NCBI GenBank assembly: GCA_031263265.1
Contig: JAISGE010000188.1
Coordinates: 1-14,692, forward strand
Reading direction: 5' to 3'
Source: Treponema sp.
Lineage (GTDB): Bacteria; Spirochaetota; Spirochaetia; Treponematales; Breznakiellaceae
DNA length: 14,692 nucleotides
Made by a program: the position numbers and the translations under genes. The stretch's first letter is position 1. The number at the start of each line of letters is the position of its first letter. Positions 6,621 to 13,337 of the stretch are shown here, in pieces. The notes under the pieces are model-generated. The model was not told where the DNA came from and did not search any database. It was given only the letters and a program-made list of their open reading frames with translations.

Positions 6621-7550
6621 CTATTCTACCATCAGCCGATACACCGCGCTCTGAGCATTACCCATTATATCCTGGGCGATGATTTCTAAACTTACCTGTC
6701 CACGGGTAAGCCATACTTCACCCACCTCAAAACCCGGGACAGGGGCATATACCTGCCTGACCGGTACAAGACCATTGCGGTACACCATAAGGACCCCATC
6801 CCGGGCTGAGTAGGTTTCAAAAGTAAGAGACCCAAGCTCGTTCCCGTTGAGCGTACAGAGGATCCGGTGAGGTGCCAGAAAATTCTCGTTAGGGCCAATC
6901 CGGGTATCTACGGCAGTTACACAAACCGTATACCGGCTCTGGCTTATACTTCGCATTGGATTCGGTTCAATGATACGGCCTTCTGCATTGCGCAGCACTA
7001 CCGATTGAATCGTTGGAGACCGGACATCCGGCAAAGGGGTTATGATCATCGAAGGGTTCACCCAGCAGCGTTCCTTCCGGTCAAATAAGGAAAAATGAAA
7101 TCCCCGCCGTTCAGACCAACCTGAGCGGCCTGCTCTCCCCAAGACCGTACCTTTTTCAACCATATCAGGAAGCTCCTGGGTGATAGTTTCAAGGCGGCTG
7201 TACATACTGATGAGGCCCTCACCATGATCCAACGCAATCCATGCTCCCAAAGGGGCGGGCAAGCGGGATGCGGTATTGGAACCATAGCAACTAAAGATAA
7301 GTTCCCCCGTATCCGCGGCCTGCACTGAACCTTCAGATTCAAAGGAAACCCCCAGCGTGGGGTTTCCCCGATCATTCCAGCCGAAATTAGAACTTACCGT
7401 TACCCCTTGCGCGGGCCAGTCCATACTATATACGGTGAACCAAGGAATACCAAACCCTAGTGTAAAGATGAGTAACAGCTTTTTTCTCGTAAGATTTGCA
7501 GGGACTAGGCTACCGGCACAACCGATCTTTGATCTACCGGGTTTATCCAT
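6621..7550 (-). CDS. Degenerate LytM/M23-like protein, probably catalytically inactive
   Basis: 309-residue exported protein. Residues 23-42 (KKLLLIFTLGFGIPWFTVYS) form a signal peptide or anchor after an unusually long basic N-terminus. Residues about 50-157 follow the M23 pattern: NFGW, AADTGELIF, ALDHGEGLISMYSRL, VEKGTVLGRAG, FHFSLFD. The usual HxGxD is TLGVS (T65, S69), the usual YxHL is YSRL (R119), and the usual HxH is G150-F-H152. So most zinc and catalytic residues are lost, as in regulatory LytM proteins such as EnvC. Residues about 165-309 are beta-rich and unassigned. The ATG at 7550 is preferred over a TTG at 7571 because GGAGAAG at 7558-7564 precedes it; the ATG follows the stop of the previous gene by one base, which suggests coupled translation. 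It probably works in the periplasm on or near peptidoglycan, perhaps as a scaffold or activator. Confidence 0.8.
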   Translation of the reverse strand: MDKPGRSKIGCAGSLVPANLTRKKLLLIFTLGFGIPWFTVYSMDWPAQGVTVSSNFGWNDRGNPTLGVSFESEGSVQAADTGELIFSCYGSNTASRLPAPLGAWIALDHGEGLISMYSRLETITQELPDMVEKGTVLGRAGRSGWSERRGFHFSLFDRKERCWVNPSMIITPLPDVRSPTIQSVVLRNAEGRIIEPNPMRSISQSRYTVCVTAVDTRIGPNENFLAPHRILCTLNGNELGSLTFETYSARDGVLMVYRNGLVPVRQVYAPVPGFEVGEVWLTRGQVSLEIIAQDIMGNAQSAVYRLMVE

Positions 7551-7551
7551 A

Positions 7552-8637
7552 TTATTTCTTCTCCAGTTCAAAAGATGCTAAGGTCATGTTCCCTCCCACA
7601 TAGATCCGCGAACCCTGCCGGCCAAGAAAGAAATTTTTACTGGTAAAGGGGGCTTCGACGATGAGCGTACTGGGAAACCGGACCACTGCCAATCGTTTTT
7701 CCTGTTCTGATTGGGTGGTGATGAGAAAAAGCAAGCGATCACTGCCGCTTTCATCAATCGTACTGATTTCCCCGGCCAAGGGGAGCTTCAGGCTGGTCCG
7801 GGACGGGATATCATACAAGCCTAATCCCCCGTTGCGTTCAAAGGCAACCCGGTTGTCATTATCCACAAACTCCACATGAACCGGTCGTCTGAACCCTTCT
7901 TCCAAAAATTCATGGTAGACCACCTTGTATTCAATGATTCCTGCATCTCCATACCGCTCTAAGAGGAGAAAGCGCTGAAGGTCAATCCCGGAAAGGATGG
8001 CCAGACGCAAGCCGTCCTGAGAAATAGCACAACCCTGGATCACGGAAAGCCGGGATCCTCCAGGTTCAAAGAAAAAGATCCGCCGGCCCTGGGCATCTAA
8101 AAGTTCTACGGTGCCGTCTAATAAACCGGCTAAGATAAACCCCGCGGCAGCATCAATCGTGGTAATCGTGGCTGCGAAATCATGCGTCCACTGGACTACC
8201 CCGGATGCATCCACCCCGGAGAGAGAGTTAAGTTCATTACTGACCAGGAATATCCGTTTATCCAAGAACAAAGGATACCCTTTGGCTTCGGGAATACGTA
8301 CTACCGGTTGATCCAGGGGACTGCGGACTTCAATCGTATCAGGGATAGACGCATATTCCGCCCAATTATCCTTTGATATGGATACCTCCCCTTTTTTGAC
8401 CCGGTTAATGGTAAAATTACCCTGGCTATTGACATAGCCGAAACGATTTCCCAGTTGAAAGGGAAGCCAGCGAACTTCTGCTTCTTCAGCCTGGGCCAGG
8501 GGATAATTCGATTCCAAGGAAATAAACCACTGGGGGGTTAAAATGGTCTCCGTAGGAACAGGCTGGGAAGCCACAAAAACATACACCACAAAACCTGCAA
8601 GCTCTAATAGAATCCAATTTCTTGTTTTTTGCCTCAC
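7552..8637 (-). CDS. Membrane-anchored beta-propeller-like protein of unknown function
   Basis: 361 residues. One hydrophobic segment near the N-terminus (residues about 8-24, WILLELAGFVVYVFVAS) is a signal anchor or signal peptide. The rest is made of repeated short beta-strand blocks with turns rich in Gly and Asp, such as FGYVNSQGNFTINRV, LSGVDASGVVQWTHDFAATITTIDAAAGFILAGLLDGTVELLDAQGRRIFFF and CAISQDGLRLAILSGID. These look like WD40 or PQQ-type propeller blades, but I recognise no named family. It starts with GTG at 8637 (AAGG lies 11 nt upstream, weak). It is the first gene of the minus-strand trio and its stop is one base before the next ATG. An extracytoplasmic protein-binding or sensing role is plausible, not shown. 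Confidence 0.75.
   Translation of the reverse strand: MRQKTRNWILLELAGFVVYVFVASQPVPTETILTPQWFISLESNYPLAQAEEAEVRWLPFQLGNRFGYVNSQGNFTINRVKKGEVSISKDNWAEYASIPDTIEVRSPLDQPVVRIPEAKGYPLFLDKRIFLVSNELNSLSGVDASGVVQWTHDFAATITTIDAAAGFILAGLLDGTVELLDAQGRRIFFFEPGGSRLSVIQGCAISQDGLRLAILSGIDLQRFLLLERYGDAGIIEYKVVYHEFLEEGFRRPVHVEFVDNDNRVAFERNGGLGLYDIPSRTSLKLPLAGEISTIDESGSDRLLFLITTQSEQEKRLAVVRFPSTLIVEAPFTSKNFFLGRQGSRIYVGGNMTLASFELEKK
7558..7564 (-). promoter_or_regulatory. Ribosome binding site deciding the LytM-like start
   Basis: GGAGAAG on the minus strand, within the last codons of the preceding gene, 7 nt before the ATG at 7550. Confidence 0.6.
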
Positions 8638-8658
8638 AGAAACAACAACCTTATCACC

Positions 8659-8679
8659 TAATGTTACTGTATAACATTA
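8659..8679. repeat. Perfect 8-bp inverted repeat over the trio promoter
   Basis: TAATGTTA (8659-8666), 5-nt centre CTGTA, TAACATTA (8672-8679). It covers the -10 box and the predicted start site of the minus-strand promoter, as a repressor operator would. I do not match it to a known regulator. Confidence 0.6.
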
Positions 8680-8702
8680 TGCCGCCGGTCCTATTGTGTC
8701 AA
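8674..8702 (-). promoter_or_regulatory. Sigma70-type promoter of the propeller/LytM/methyltransferase operon
   Basis: On the minus strand: -35 TTGACA (8702-8697), a 17-nt spacer, -10 TAATGT (8679-8674). Transcription would start near 8667, about 30 nt before the GTG start at 8637. Confidence 0.72.
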
Positions 8703-8756
8703 CCCGCTCTACATATCACTATGGCCGAAATTATGGTATCCTAATGAACCTGTTTT

Positions 8757-8788
8757 AAAATATCAGGTTTTGACTAAGCAGTAACCTG
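8757..8788 (-). terminator. Possible gltX terminator
   Basis: On the minus strand CAGGTT (8788-8783) can pair... as AACCTG/CAGGTT partners spanning 8788 to 8764, followed by ATATTTT. The stem is only six pairs with a long loop and the T tract is short, so this is weak. No better gltX terminator is visible. Confidence 0.3.
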
Positions 8789-8797
8789 CTGTTTTTT
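8777..8797 (+). terminator. Plus-strand hairpin with T6 tract
   Basis: AGCAG, loop TAAC, CTGCT, then G and TTTTTT. It has the form of a small intrinsic terminator on the plus strand, although no plus-strand gene lies just upstream. Confidence 0.45.
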
Positions 8798-8836
8798 CAG
8801 GTTAAACGGTCAAGGGAAAAAGGATGTTCCCCGGCC

Positions 8837-10315
8837 TTACCCTCGGAGGACGGCCAAAGCCCGGTCAACCCGTTCTAGGGATCGGGCAAGCCCCAGAATC
8901 CGAATCGTGCCAAAGAGAGGCGGGCTAACCCGTGCTCCGGTCAGGGCTACCCTGAGGGGCATCATAAGGTCTCCTAGTTTTACCCCTTCCTTTTCAGCTT
9001 GTTCCTTGATGAAGGCTTCGGCCTGGGTATCAGATAAGACCGCTAATGGTTCGACCAGGTCCCGGCCCATACCAAGCAAGGCGATGGTCTGGGAGAGGTC
9101 CAGCTTTTTGGGGATGAATTCCGATGCTGCCGGAACCGGAGGGTCTGTAAAGAGATAGCTGATTTTGTTGGGGATTTCATGGAGGAAGGATATCCGTTCC
9201 TTGATGAGGGCCATAGCTGCAGTAAAGTCCGCCTGCTGCCCTGCATTGGGTTCGGTTCCCGGTCCTCCAAAAAGCCCAGCCTCCACCCCATAGGGAAGGG
9301 CCAGGGCTGCCAGGGCTGCATCGGTTTTCATGCGGATATACTGACCGTTGTACCAATCCAGTTTCTTGTAATCAAAAATAGCCGGGGCCTTGCTGAGTTT
9401 ATCCAAGCTGAACCGGGAACAAAGTTCTTCCAGGGTATAAAGCTCCTTCCCCTCCTCGTAGGAAGCTCCTAAAAGGGCCACATAGTTGATCAGGGCTTCA
9501 GGAAGATAGCCCTGACCGCGGAACTCGTCGATACTGGTGGCTCCGTGACGTTTACTTAATTTTTTTCCATCCTGGCCCATCACCATAGGGAGATGGCAAA
9601 ATGCAGGATGCTCCCAACCAAACAGGCGGTACATGATCACATGAAGGGGCGTTGAAGGAAGCCATTCCTGGGCCCGGAGTACATGGCTTATACCCATGAG
9701 ATGATCATCCACCACATTAGCCAGATGATAGGTGGGGAATCCGTCGGATTTGAGGAGTATCGGGTCAGGGGTAATCGCTTCGTTTTTCCATGCGATATCC
9801 CCCAAAACCTGGTCGGTGAAACAGGTGGTTTCCCCCAGAGGAATTTTGAGGCGTATCACCGGGGCTGCTCCGGCAGCGATTCGAGCCGCGCTTTCTGCAG
9901 GCGGGCAATTTCTGCAATGCCTATCATAGCCGGTTTCCTTGGCATGATTTTTGGCCTGTTCTTCCCTCAGTGCATCAAGCCGTGCCGGGGAACAGAAACA
10001 GTAATAAGCCGCACCTTTGTCCACCAGGACCTGGGCGTATTGTTGGTAAAGGGCAAACCGTTCTGATTGGATATACGGCCCTACCGATCCGCCCATATCA
10101 GGGCCTTCATCCCAGCGGAATCCAAGCCAGGTAAAGGTTTCATAAAGATTTTGTACAAAAGCTTCATTAAAACGGGTACGGTCGGTATCTTCAAGGCGAA
10201 GGATAAAGGTTCCCCCTTGGGAGTGGGCGAACAGGTAATTGAACAAGGCTGTTCTGATGCCGCCTATGTGCTGTAACCCAGTAGGGGATGGGGCATAACG
10301 GTCTCTAATTTTCAT
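8837..10315 (-). CDS. gltX: Glutamyl-tRNA synthetase
   Basis: 492-residue class I aminoacyl-tRNA synthetase that joins glutamate to tRNA-Glu in the cytoplasm. It starts RYAPSPTGLQHIGGIRTALFNYL (HIGH-type motif at residues 16-19), and the KMSKS-type motif is KLSKR at 252-256. Cysteines 106, 108, 134 and 137 (CFC and CRNC) form the zinc site known from bacterial GluRS. Length is normal for the family. No clear ribosome site precedes the ATG at 10315, and the best promoter would place the transcript start at or next to that ATG. It stands alone between the trio promoter and the divergent ABC operon. If the organism lacks GlnRS, as many bacteria with GatCAB do, this enzyme would also charge tRNA-Gln; the sequence alone cannot decide. 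Confidence 0.96.
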   Translation of the reverse strand: MKIRDRYAPSPTGLQHIGGIRTALFNYLFAHSQGGTFILRLEDTDRTRFNEAFVQNLYETFTWLGFRWDEGPDMGGSVGPYIQSERFALYQQYAQVLVDKGAAYYCFCSPARLDALREEQAKNHAKETGYDRHCRNCPPAESAARIAAGAAPVIRLKIPLGETTCFTDQVLGDIAWKNEAITPDPILLKSDGFPTYHLANVVDDHLMGISHVLRAQEWLPSTPLHVIMYRLFGWEHPAFCHLPMVMGQDGKKLSKRHGATSIDEFRGQGYLPEALINYVALLGASYEEGKELYTLEELCSRFSLDKLSKAPAIFDYKKLDWYNGQYIRMKTDAALAALALPYGVEAGLFGGPGTEPNAGQQADFTAAMALIKERISFLHEIPNKISYLFTDPPVPAASEFIPKKLDLSQTIALLGMGRDLVEPLAVLSDTQAEAFIKEQAEKEGVKLGDLMMPLRVALTGARVSPPLFGTIRILGLARSLERVDRALAVLRG

Positions 10316-10322
10316 AATACTT

Positions 10323-10352
10323 AGTATATCCTATGCTTATGGGTCAGGTAAA
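10323..10352 (-). promoter_or_regulatory. Candidate gltX promoter
   Basis: On the minus strand: -35 TTTACC (10352-10347), an 18-nt spacer, -10 TATACT (10328-10323). The predicted start is about 10316-10317, just before the ATG. A short palindrome ATACT-T-AGTAT (10317-10327) overlaps the -10. Confidence 0.5.
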
Positions 10353-10383
10353 TACCAGGATTCCTGCATGTCTTTTGAGCCAA

Positions 10384-10404
10384 TTTCAAATAGCTCTATT
10401 GAAA
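10384..10404. repeat. Inverted repeat TTTCAA-N9-TTGAAA at the ABC operon promoter
   Basis: TTTCAA at 10384-10389 and TTGAAA at 10399-10404 are exact reverse complements. The right arm is the -35 hexamer itself, so a bound regulator would meet RNA polymerase here. Confidence 0.45.
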
Positions 10405-10428
10405 CTTATCTCTAAAGAACTGTATGCT
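10399..10428 (+). promoter_or_regulatory. Promoter of the BMP/ABC operon
   Basis: -35 TTGAAA (10399-10404), an 18-nt spacer, -10 TATGCT (10423-10428). The upstream in-frame ATG at 10424 lies inside the -10 box and so cannot be the translation start. Confidence 0.62.
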
Positions 10429-10465
10429 TAATCCAATAAACGGGTTTAAGGAAGTAAAGAAACCT

Positions 10466-10472
10466 AAGGAGG
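10466..10472 (+). promoter_or_regulatory. Ribosome binding site of the BMP gene
   Basis: AAGGAGG, a full-strength site, though 14 nt from the ATG at 10487 (17 from the next ATG at 10490). GAGAGA at 10478-10483 is a nearer, weaker alternative. Confidence 0.55.
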
Positions 10473-10486
10473 ATAAAGAGAGAATC

Positions 10487-11608
10487 ATGATGAAAAGAAT
10501 GGTGTGTTGTGCGATTTTGATCGCAACTATGGCAGGAGCTTCGGTGTTTGCCGGGGCTAAACAGCAGCAGACAGGAACCCCTGGGTCCACGGCTTCAGGT
10601 ATTACGGTGCGGTTATTAACCGATGCCACGGGGATAGACGATAAATCTTTTAATGCAGCGGCGTGGCGGGGAATTCTGGAATTCTACGGAGATACCTGGA
10701 CCAATACCCGGCAGCGGGGCGGGGCATACGATGTGGTAACTGCCCAAACTCAGGATATGTATATCCCCAATCTCCGGCAGGCCACCGATGAGCAGTACGA
10801 ACTGATTGTAGCCACGGGTTTTACCTTTGCCGATGCAGTAACCGAAGTTGCCAAGGGTAATCCGAACCAAAAGTTCATGATCGTTGATGTGGACTGGGTC
10901 AAGCTTCCTAATGTGTTAGAGGCGATCTTTGCTGAACAAGAAGGTTCTTACCTGGTGGGAGTTGTGGCAGCCCTCAAAGCCCAGGCTGATGGTATTGAAA
11001 ATCCCAAATTCGGCTTTATCGGCGGTGTTCCCGGATCAACGATAACCAAATTTGAAGTTGGTTTTGTACAGGGAGTCCTTTCGGTGATTCCCGATGCCCA
11101 GATCCTGGATTACTACGTCAATAGCTGGGGTGAACCAGGGCTTGCCAAGACCCAGGCCAAGAACTGGTACGATTCCGGAGTATATGCCATCTATTCTGCC
11201 GCGGGAGGCAGCGGAAACGGAACCATTGCCCAGGCTAAGGAATATCGGATCCAAGGTAAAAACGTATGGGCCATCGGCGTTGACTCGGATCAGCATGAAG
11301 AAGGGCTTTATACGGCCACGGACTCAGCAGTGCTGACTTCCATGATCAAGCGGGTTGAAACGAGCCTGATCTATGGTCTTAATGCGGTAAAAAATAATAC
11401 CTTCAAAGGGGAAGTGATTACCTTTGACATAAAAGCCAATGGGGTGGGGTATTCTACTACCAATCCTGCCATAAGCGAGGATATTAAAACCCAGGTTGAA
11501 GCGGTAAAGCAGCAGATTATTTCCGGCCAAATCAAGGTGGCCGCCACTAACGCTCAAGCCAAAGCCCTGCCCGGTTTTCCCCAAGACTTAAAAGCCTTAG
11601 ATAATTAA
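10487..11608 (+). CDS. BMP family (PnrA/RfuA-like) ABC transporter substrate-binding protein
   Basis: 373-residue exported solute-binding protein of the BMP family, which feeds nucleosides or riboflavin to an ABC importer. The signal peptide is MMKRMVCCAILIATMAGASVFAGA; a low-complexity Gln/Thr/Gly linker follows. Family motifs: TDATGIDDKSFNAAAWRGI near the start of the mature part, IVATGFTFADAV, KFGFIGGVPGSTITKFEVGFVQGV, AIYSAAGGSGNGTIAQA and WAIGVDSDQ. The Asp/Asn positions in DDKSFN and DSDQ are the ones that contact ligand in PnrA. No lipobox (LxxC) is present at the cleavage region, whereas Treponema pallidum and Borrelia members are lipoproteins. The start at 10487 is favoured because the -10 box covers the earlier ATG. 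It leads an ATPase-permease-permease operon. The ligand is either a purine nucleoside or riboflavin; I cannot decide. Confidence 0.92.
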   Translation: MMKRMVCCAILIATMAGASVFAGAKQQQTGTPGSTASGITVRLLTDATGIDDKSFNAAAWRGILEFYGDTWTNTRQRGGAYDVVTAQTQDMYIPNLRQATDEQYELIVATGFTFADAVTEVAKGNPNQKFMIVDVDWVKLPNVLEAIFAEQEGSYLVGVVAALKAQADGIENPKFGFIGGVPGSTITKFEVGFVQGVLSVIPDAQILDYYVNSWGEPGLAKTQAKNWYDSGVYAIYSAAGGSGNGTIAQAKEYRIQGKNVWAIGVDSDQHEEGLYTATDSAVLTSMIKRVETSLIYGLNAVKNNTFKGEVITFDIKANGVGYSTTNPAISEDIKTQVEAVKQQIISGQIKVAATNAQAKALPGFPQDLKALDN

Positions 11609-11659
11609 GCTGGTTTCGAACATTCGGTTCGTGCGGACTAGAGTCCGATGAAACCAGCT
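11608..11659 (+). other. Branched RNA fold after the BMP gene
   Basis: AGCTGGTTTC (11608-11617) pairs exactly with GAAACCAGCT (11650-11659). Inside are two hairpins: GAAC-ATTCG-GTTC (11618-11630) and CGGAC-TAGA-GTCCG (11634-11647). Together they form a three-way junction beginning at the last base of the BMP stop codon. No T tract follows. Confidence 0.6.
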
Positions 11660-11662
11660 CTG

Positions 11663-11693
11663 GGGAAAAAGTGGTCTAAGCTCGCTTTTTCCC
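11663..11693 (+). other. Hairpin after the branched fold
   Basis: GGGAAAAAG (11663-11671) pairs with CTTTTTCCC (11685-11693). Only three T follow, so it is more likely an mRNA-stabilising or attenuating hairpin than a full terminator. Confidence 0.55.
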
Positions 11694-11722
11694 TTTAACC
11701 TGCATCCGTATTTTGGGGAGGT

Positions 11723-11755
11723 GGGGGATTTGTCCCAGGTGCGTATAAATCCCCC
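11723..11755 (+). other. Hairpin in the leader of the ATPase gene
   Basis: GGGGGATTT (11723-11731) pairs with AAATCCCCC (11747-11755) over a 15-nt loop. It ends 23 nt before the ATPase ribosome site, close enough to affect translation or to mark a processed 5' end. Confidence 0.5.
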
Positions 11756-11778
11756 GCCGGAAGTGCTTCATAAAAGAT

Positions 11779-11784
11779 GGGGAG
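11779..11784 (+). promoter_or_regulatory. Ribosome binding site deciding the ATPase start
   Basis: GGGGAG lies 5 nt before the ATG at 11790. The longer reading from GTG at 11721 would start within a hairpin arm and add 23 residues (GDLSQVRINPPPEV and so on) foreign to the family. Confidence 0.7.
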
Positions 11785-11789
11785 TGCTG

Positions 11790-13337
11790 ATGTCTGAACC
11801 TGCTATTGAGATGGTAAATATTACCAAGATTTTTCCTGGGATCGTGGCAAACGACAAGGTCAATTTTAGGGTAGACCAGGGTGAAATCCATGCGTTGCTG
11901 GGAGAAAATGGGGCGGGTAAATCAACCCTCATGTCCATTCTCTTTGGCCTTTATGAACCTGATGGAGGGAGTAACAAAATACGGGGTCGGGAAGTAAGGA
12001 TCCGCAGCCCCAATGATGCCACCGCCCTGCACATCGGTATGGTGCATCAGCATTTCAAGCTGGTCCATAATTTTACGGTTACTGAAAATATTGTCCTTGG
12101 CCTTGAACCCTGCACTAAATGGGGAAACCTGGATCTAAAAACCGCGGCAAAGCGGGTGAGGGAACTCTCGGAAACCTATGGCCTTGCAGTAGACCCTAAC
12201 GCCCGGATTGAACATATTACCGTCGGTATGCAGCAGCGGGTAGAAATCCTCAAAATACTGTACCGGGATGCAGATATTCTTATCTTCGATGAACCTACCG
12301 CGGTGTTGACCCCTCAAGAAATTGATGAACTTTTGACCATCTTCCGCCGGCTCAAAACAGAGGGAAAAACCATTGTGTTTATTACCCATAAACTCAAGGA
12401 AATTAAAGCAGTAGCAGATCGCTGTACCGTACTGCGCCGGGGTAAATCCGTTGGAACCGTTATCGTAAGTGAAGCGGATGAACATGAACTGGCGGAAAAA
12501 ATGGTAGGCCGGGCAGTGAGTTTCCGGCTTGAAAAACAAGTCTCCAAGCCGGGAGAACTGATCTTACAAATTGAAGATATAAGCGTCATTGGCCCTAAGG
12601 GGATTCCTGCGGTAAGAAATTTTTCTTTGGATGTGCGGGCCGGAGAAGTGGTAGGGGTTGCCGGGGTGGACGGTAATGGTCAGGCAGAGCTGGTGGCAGC
12701 CATCTCTGGGCTGCTTCCGGTTAAATCCGGGCGGATCCTCCTTAAAGGGAAGGATATTTCCAAAGAAAGTATTAAAAACCGCAATGAAGCAGGGATCGGT
12801 TTTGTTCCTGAAGATCGGCATAAATATGGCCTGGTCTTGGATTTCCGGGTGGACGAAAACCTCATCCTAAAAAGCTATCATAAAAAGCCCTATTCCAATC
12901 GGTTTGGATTTTTGCGGTTCCCTGCGATTGTAGGCCATGCAGAAGAGTTGATACGCCAATTCGATATACGGGCTGGAAACGGCGCGGCAACCTTGGCTAA
13001 ATCCATGTCCGGCGGTAATCAACAAAAAGTGGTCATTGCCCGGGAACTGGATATTTCACCTGAGCTCTTGATCGTGTCCCAGCCTACCAGAGGACTTGAT
13101 GTGGGAGCCATTGAATACATACACCAACGTATACTGGATGAACGGGACAAGGGCCGGGCAGTGTTGCTTGTGTCCTTTGAACTGGATGAAATTCTGGGGC
13201 TCTGTGATCGTATTGCTGCGGTTTCCAAAGGATCGGTTGCGGGACTCGTTCCTGCGGCAGAAGCAGATGAGCAGCGTATTGGAGCTATGATGGGGGGCAT
13301 TACCGGGGATGCTCTCAAAGGAGCGGCGTATGGCTGA
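11790..13337 (+). CDS. BMP-type ABC importer ATPase, two nucleotide-binding domains
   Basis: 515-residue cytoplasmic ATPase with two ABC domains in one chain, as in nucleoside (NupA/YufO) and riboflavin (RfuB) importers. Domain 1 has Walker A GENGAGKST (residues 38-46), Q-loop VHQHF, signature VGMQQRVEIL, Walker B LIFDEPTAVLT and the switch His in FITHKL. Domain 2 has the degenerate Walker A AGVDGNGQAEL, signature SGGNQQKVVIARE, and LLIVSQPTRGLDVGA, where the Walker B Asp-Glu is replaced by Ser-Gln. These changes are usual in this family and leave domain 1 as the main ATP-hydrolysing site. The start at 11790 is set by GGGGAG 5 nt upstream. Its last 8 bases overlap the permease start (ATGGCTGA), which suggests coupled translation. 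Confidence 0.95.
   Translation: MSEPAIEMVNITKIFPGIVANDKVNFRVDQGEIHALLGENGAGKSTLMSILFGLYEPDGGSNKIRGREVRIRSPNDATALHIGMVHQHFKLVHNFTVTENIVLGLEPCTKWGNLDLKTAAKRVRELSETYGLAVDPNARIEHITVGMQQRVEILKILYRDADILIFDEPTAVLTPQEIDELLTIFRRLKTEGKTIVFITHKLKEIKAVADRCTVLRRGKSVGTVIVSEADEHELAEKMVGRAVSFRLEKQVSKPGELILQIEDISVIGPKGIPAVRNFSLDVRAGEVVGVAGVDGNGQAELVAAISGLLPVKSGRILLKGKDISKESIKNRNEAGIGFVPEDRHKYGLVLDFRVDENLILKSYHKKPYSNRFGFLRFPAIVGHAEELIRQFDIRAGNGAATLAKSMSGGNQQKVVIARELDISPELLIVSQPTRGLDVGAIEYIHQRILDERDKGRAVLLVSFELDEILGLCDRIAAVSKGSVAGLVPAAEADEQRIGAMMGGITGDALKGAAYG

Larger units (their letters stand above)
8747..8803. repeat. Four alternating AACCTG/CAGGTT hexamers downstream of gltX
   Basis: AACCTG at 8747-8752, CAGGTT at 8764-8769, AACCTG at 8783-8788, CAGGTT at 8798-8803. 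Any neighbouring pair can form a hairpin, so alternative folds exist on both strands. Confidence 0.6.

Noticed and set aside
8721..8744. Seven-codon leader peptide ATGGCCGAAATT...TAA before the hexamer array
   Set aside because: No ribosome site, no plus-strand gene following to attenuate, and no run of a single amino acid.
9683..10066. Plus-strand reading frame of 127 codons inside gltX
   Set aside because: It lies wholly antisense to a well-conserved synthetase, shows no protein-family pattern and has no ribosome site.
10424..10486. N-terminal extension of the BMP protein from ATG 10424
   Set aside because: This ATG lies within the -10 box, and the added residues precede a normal signal peptide.
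11608..11659. Hammerhead ribozyme
   Set aside because: The three-way junction with a UUC triplet and GAAAC looked suggestive, but the required CUGANGA core strand between the two inner stems is absent.
11608..11659. Purine riboswitch
   Set aside because: It has a three-way junction near a nucleoside-type importer, but the conserved junction bases and the loop-loop partners of that class are not there.
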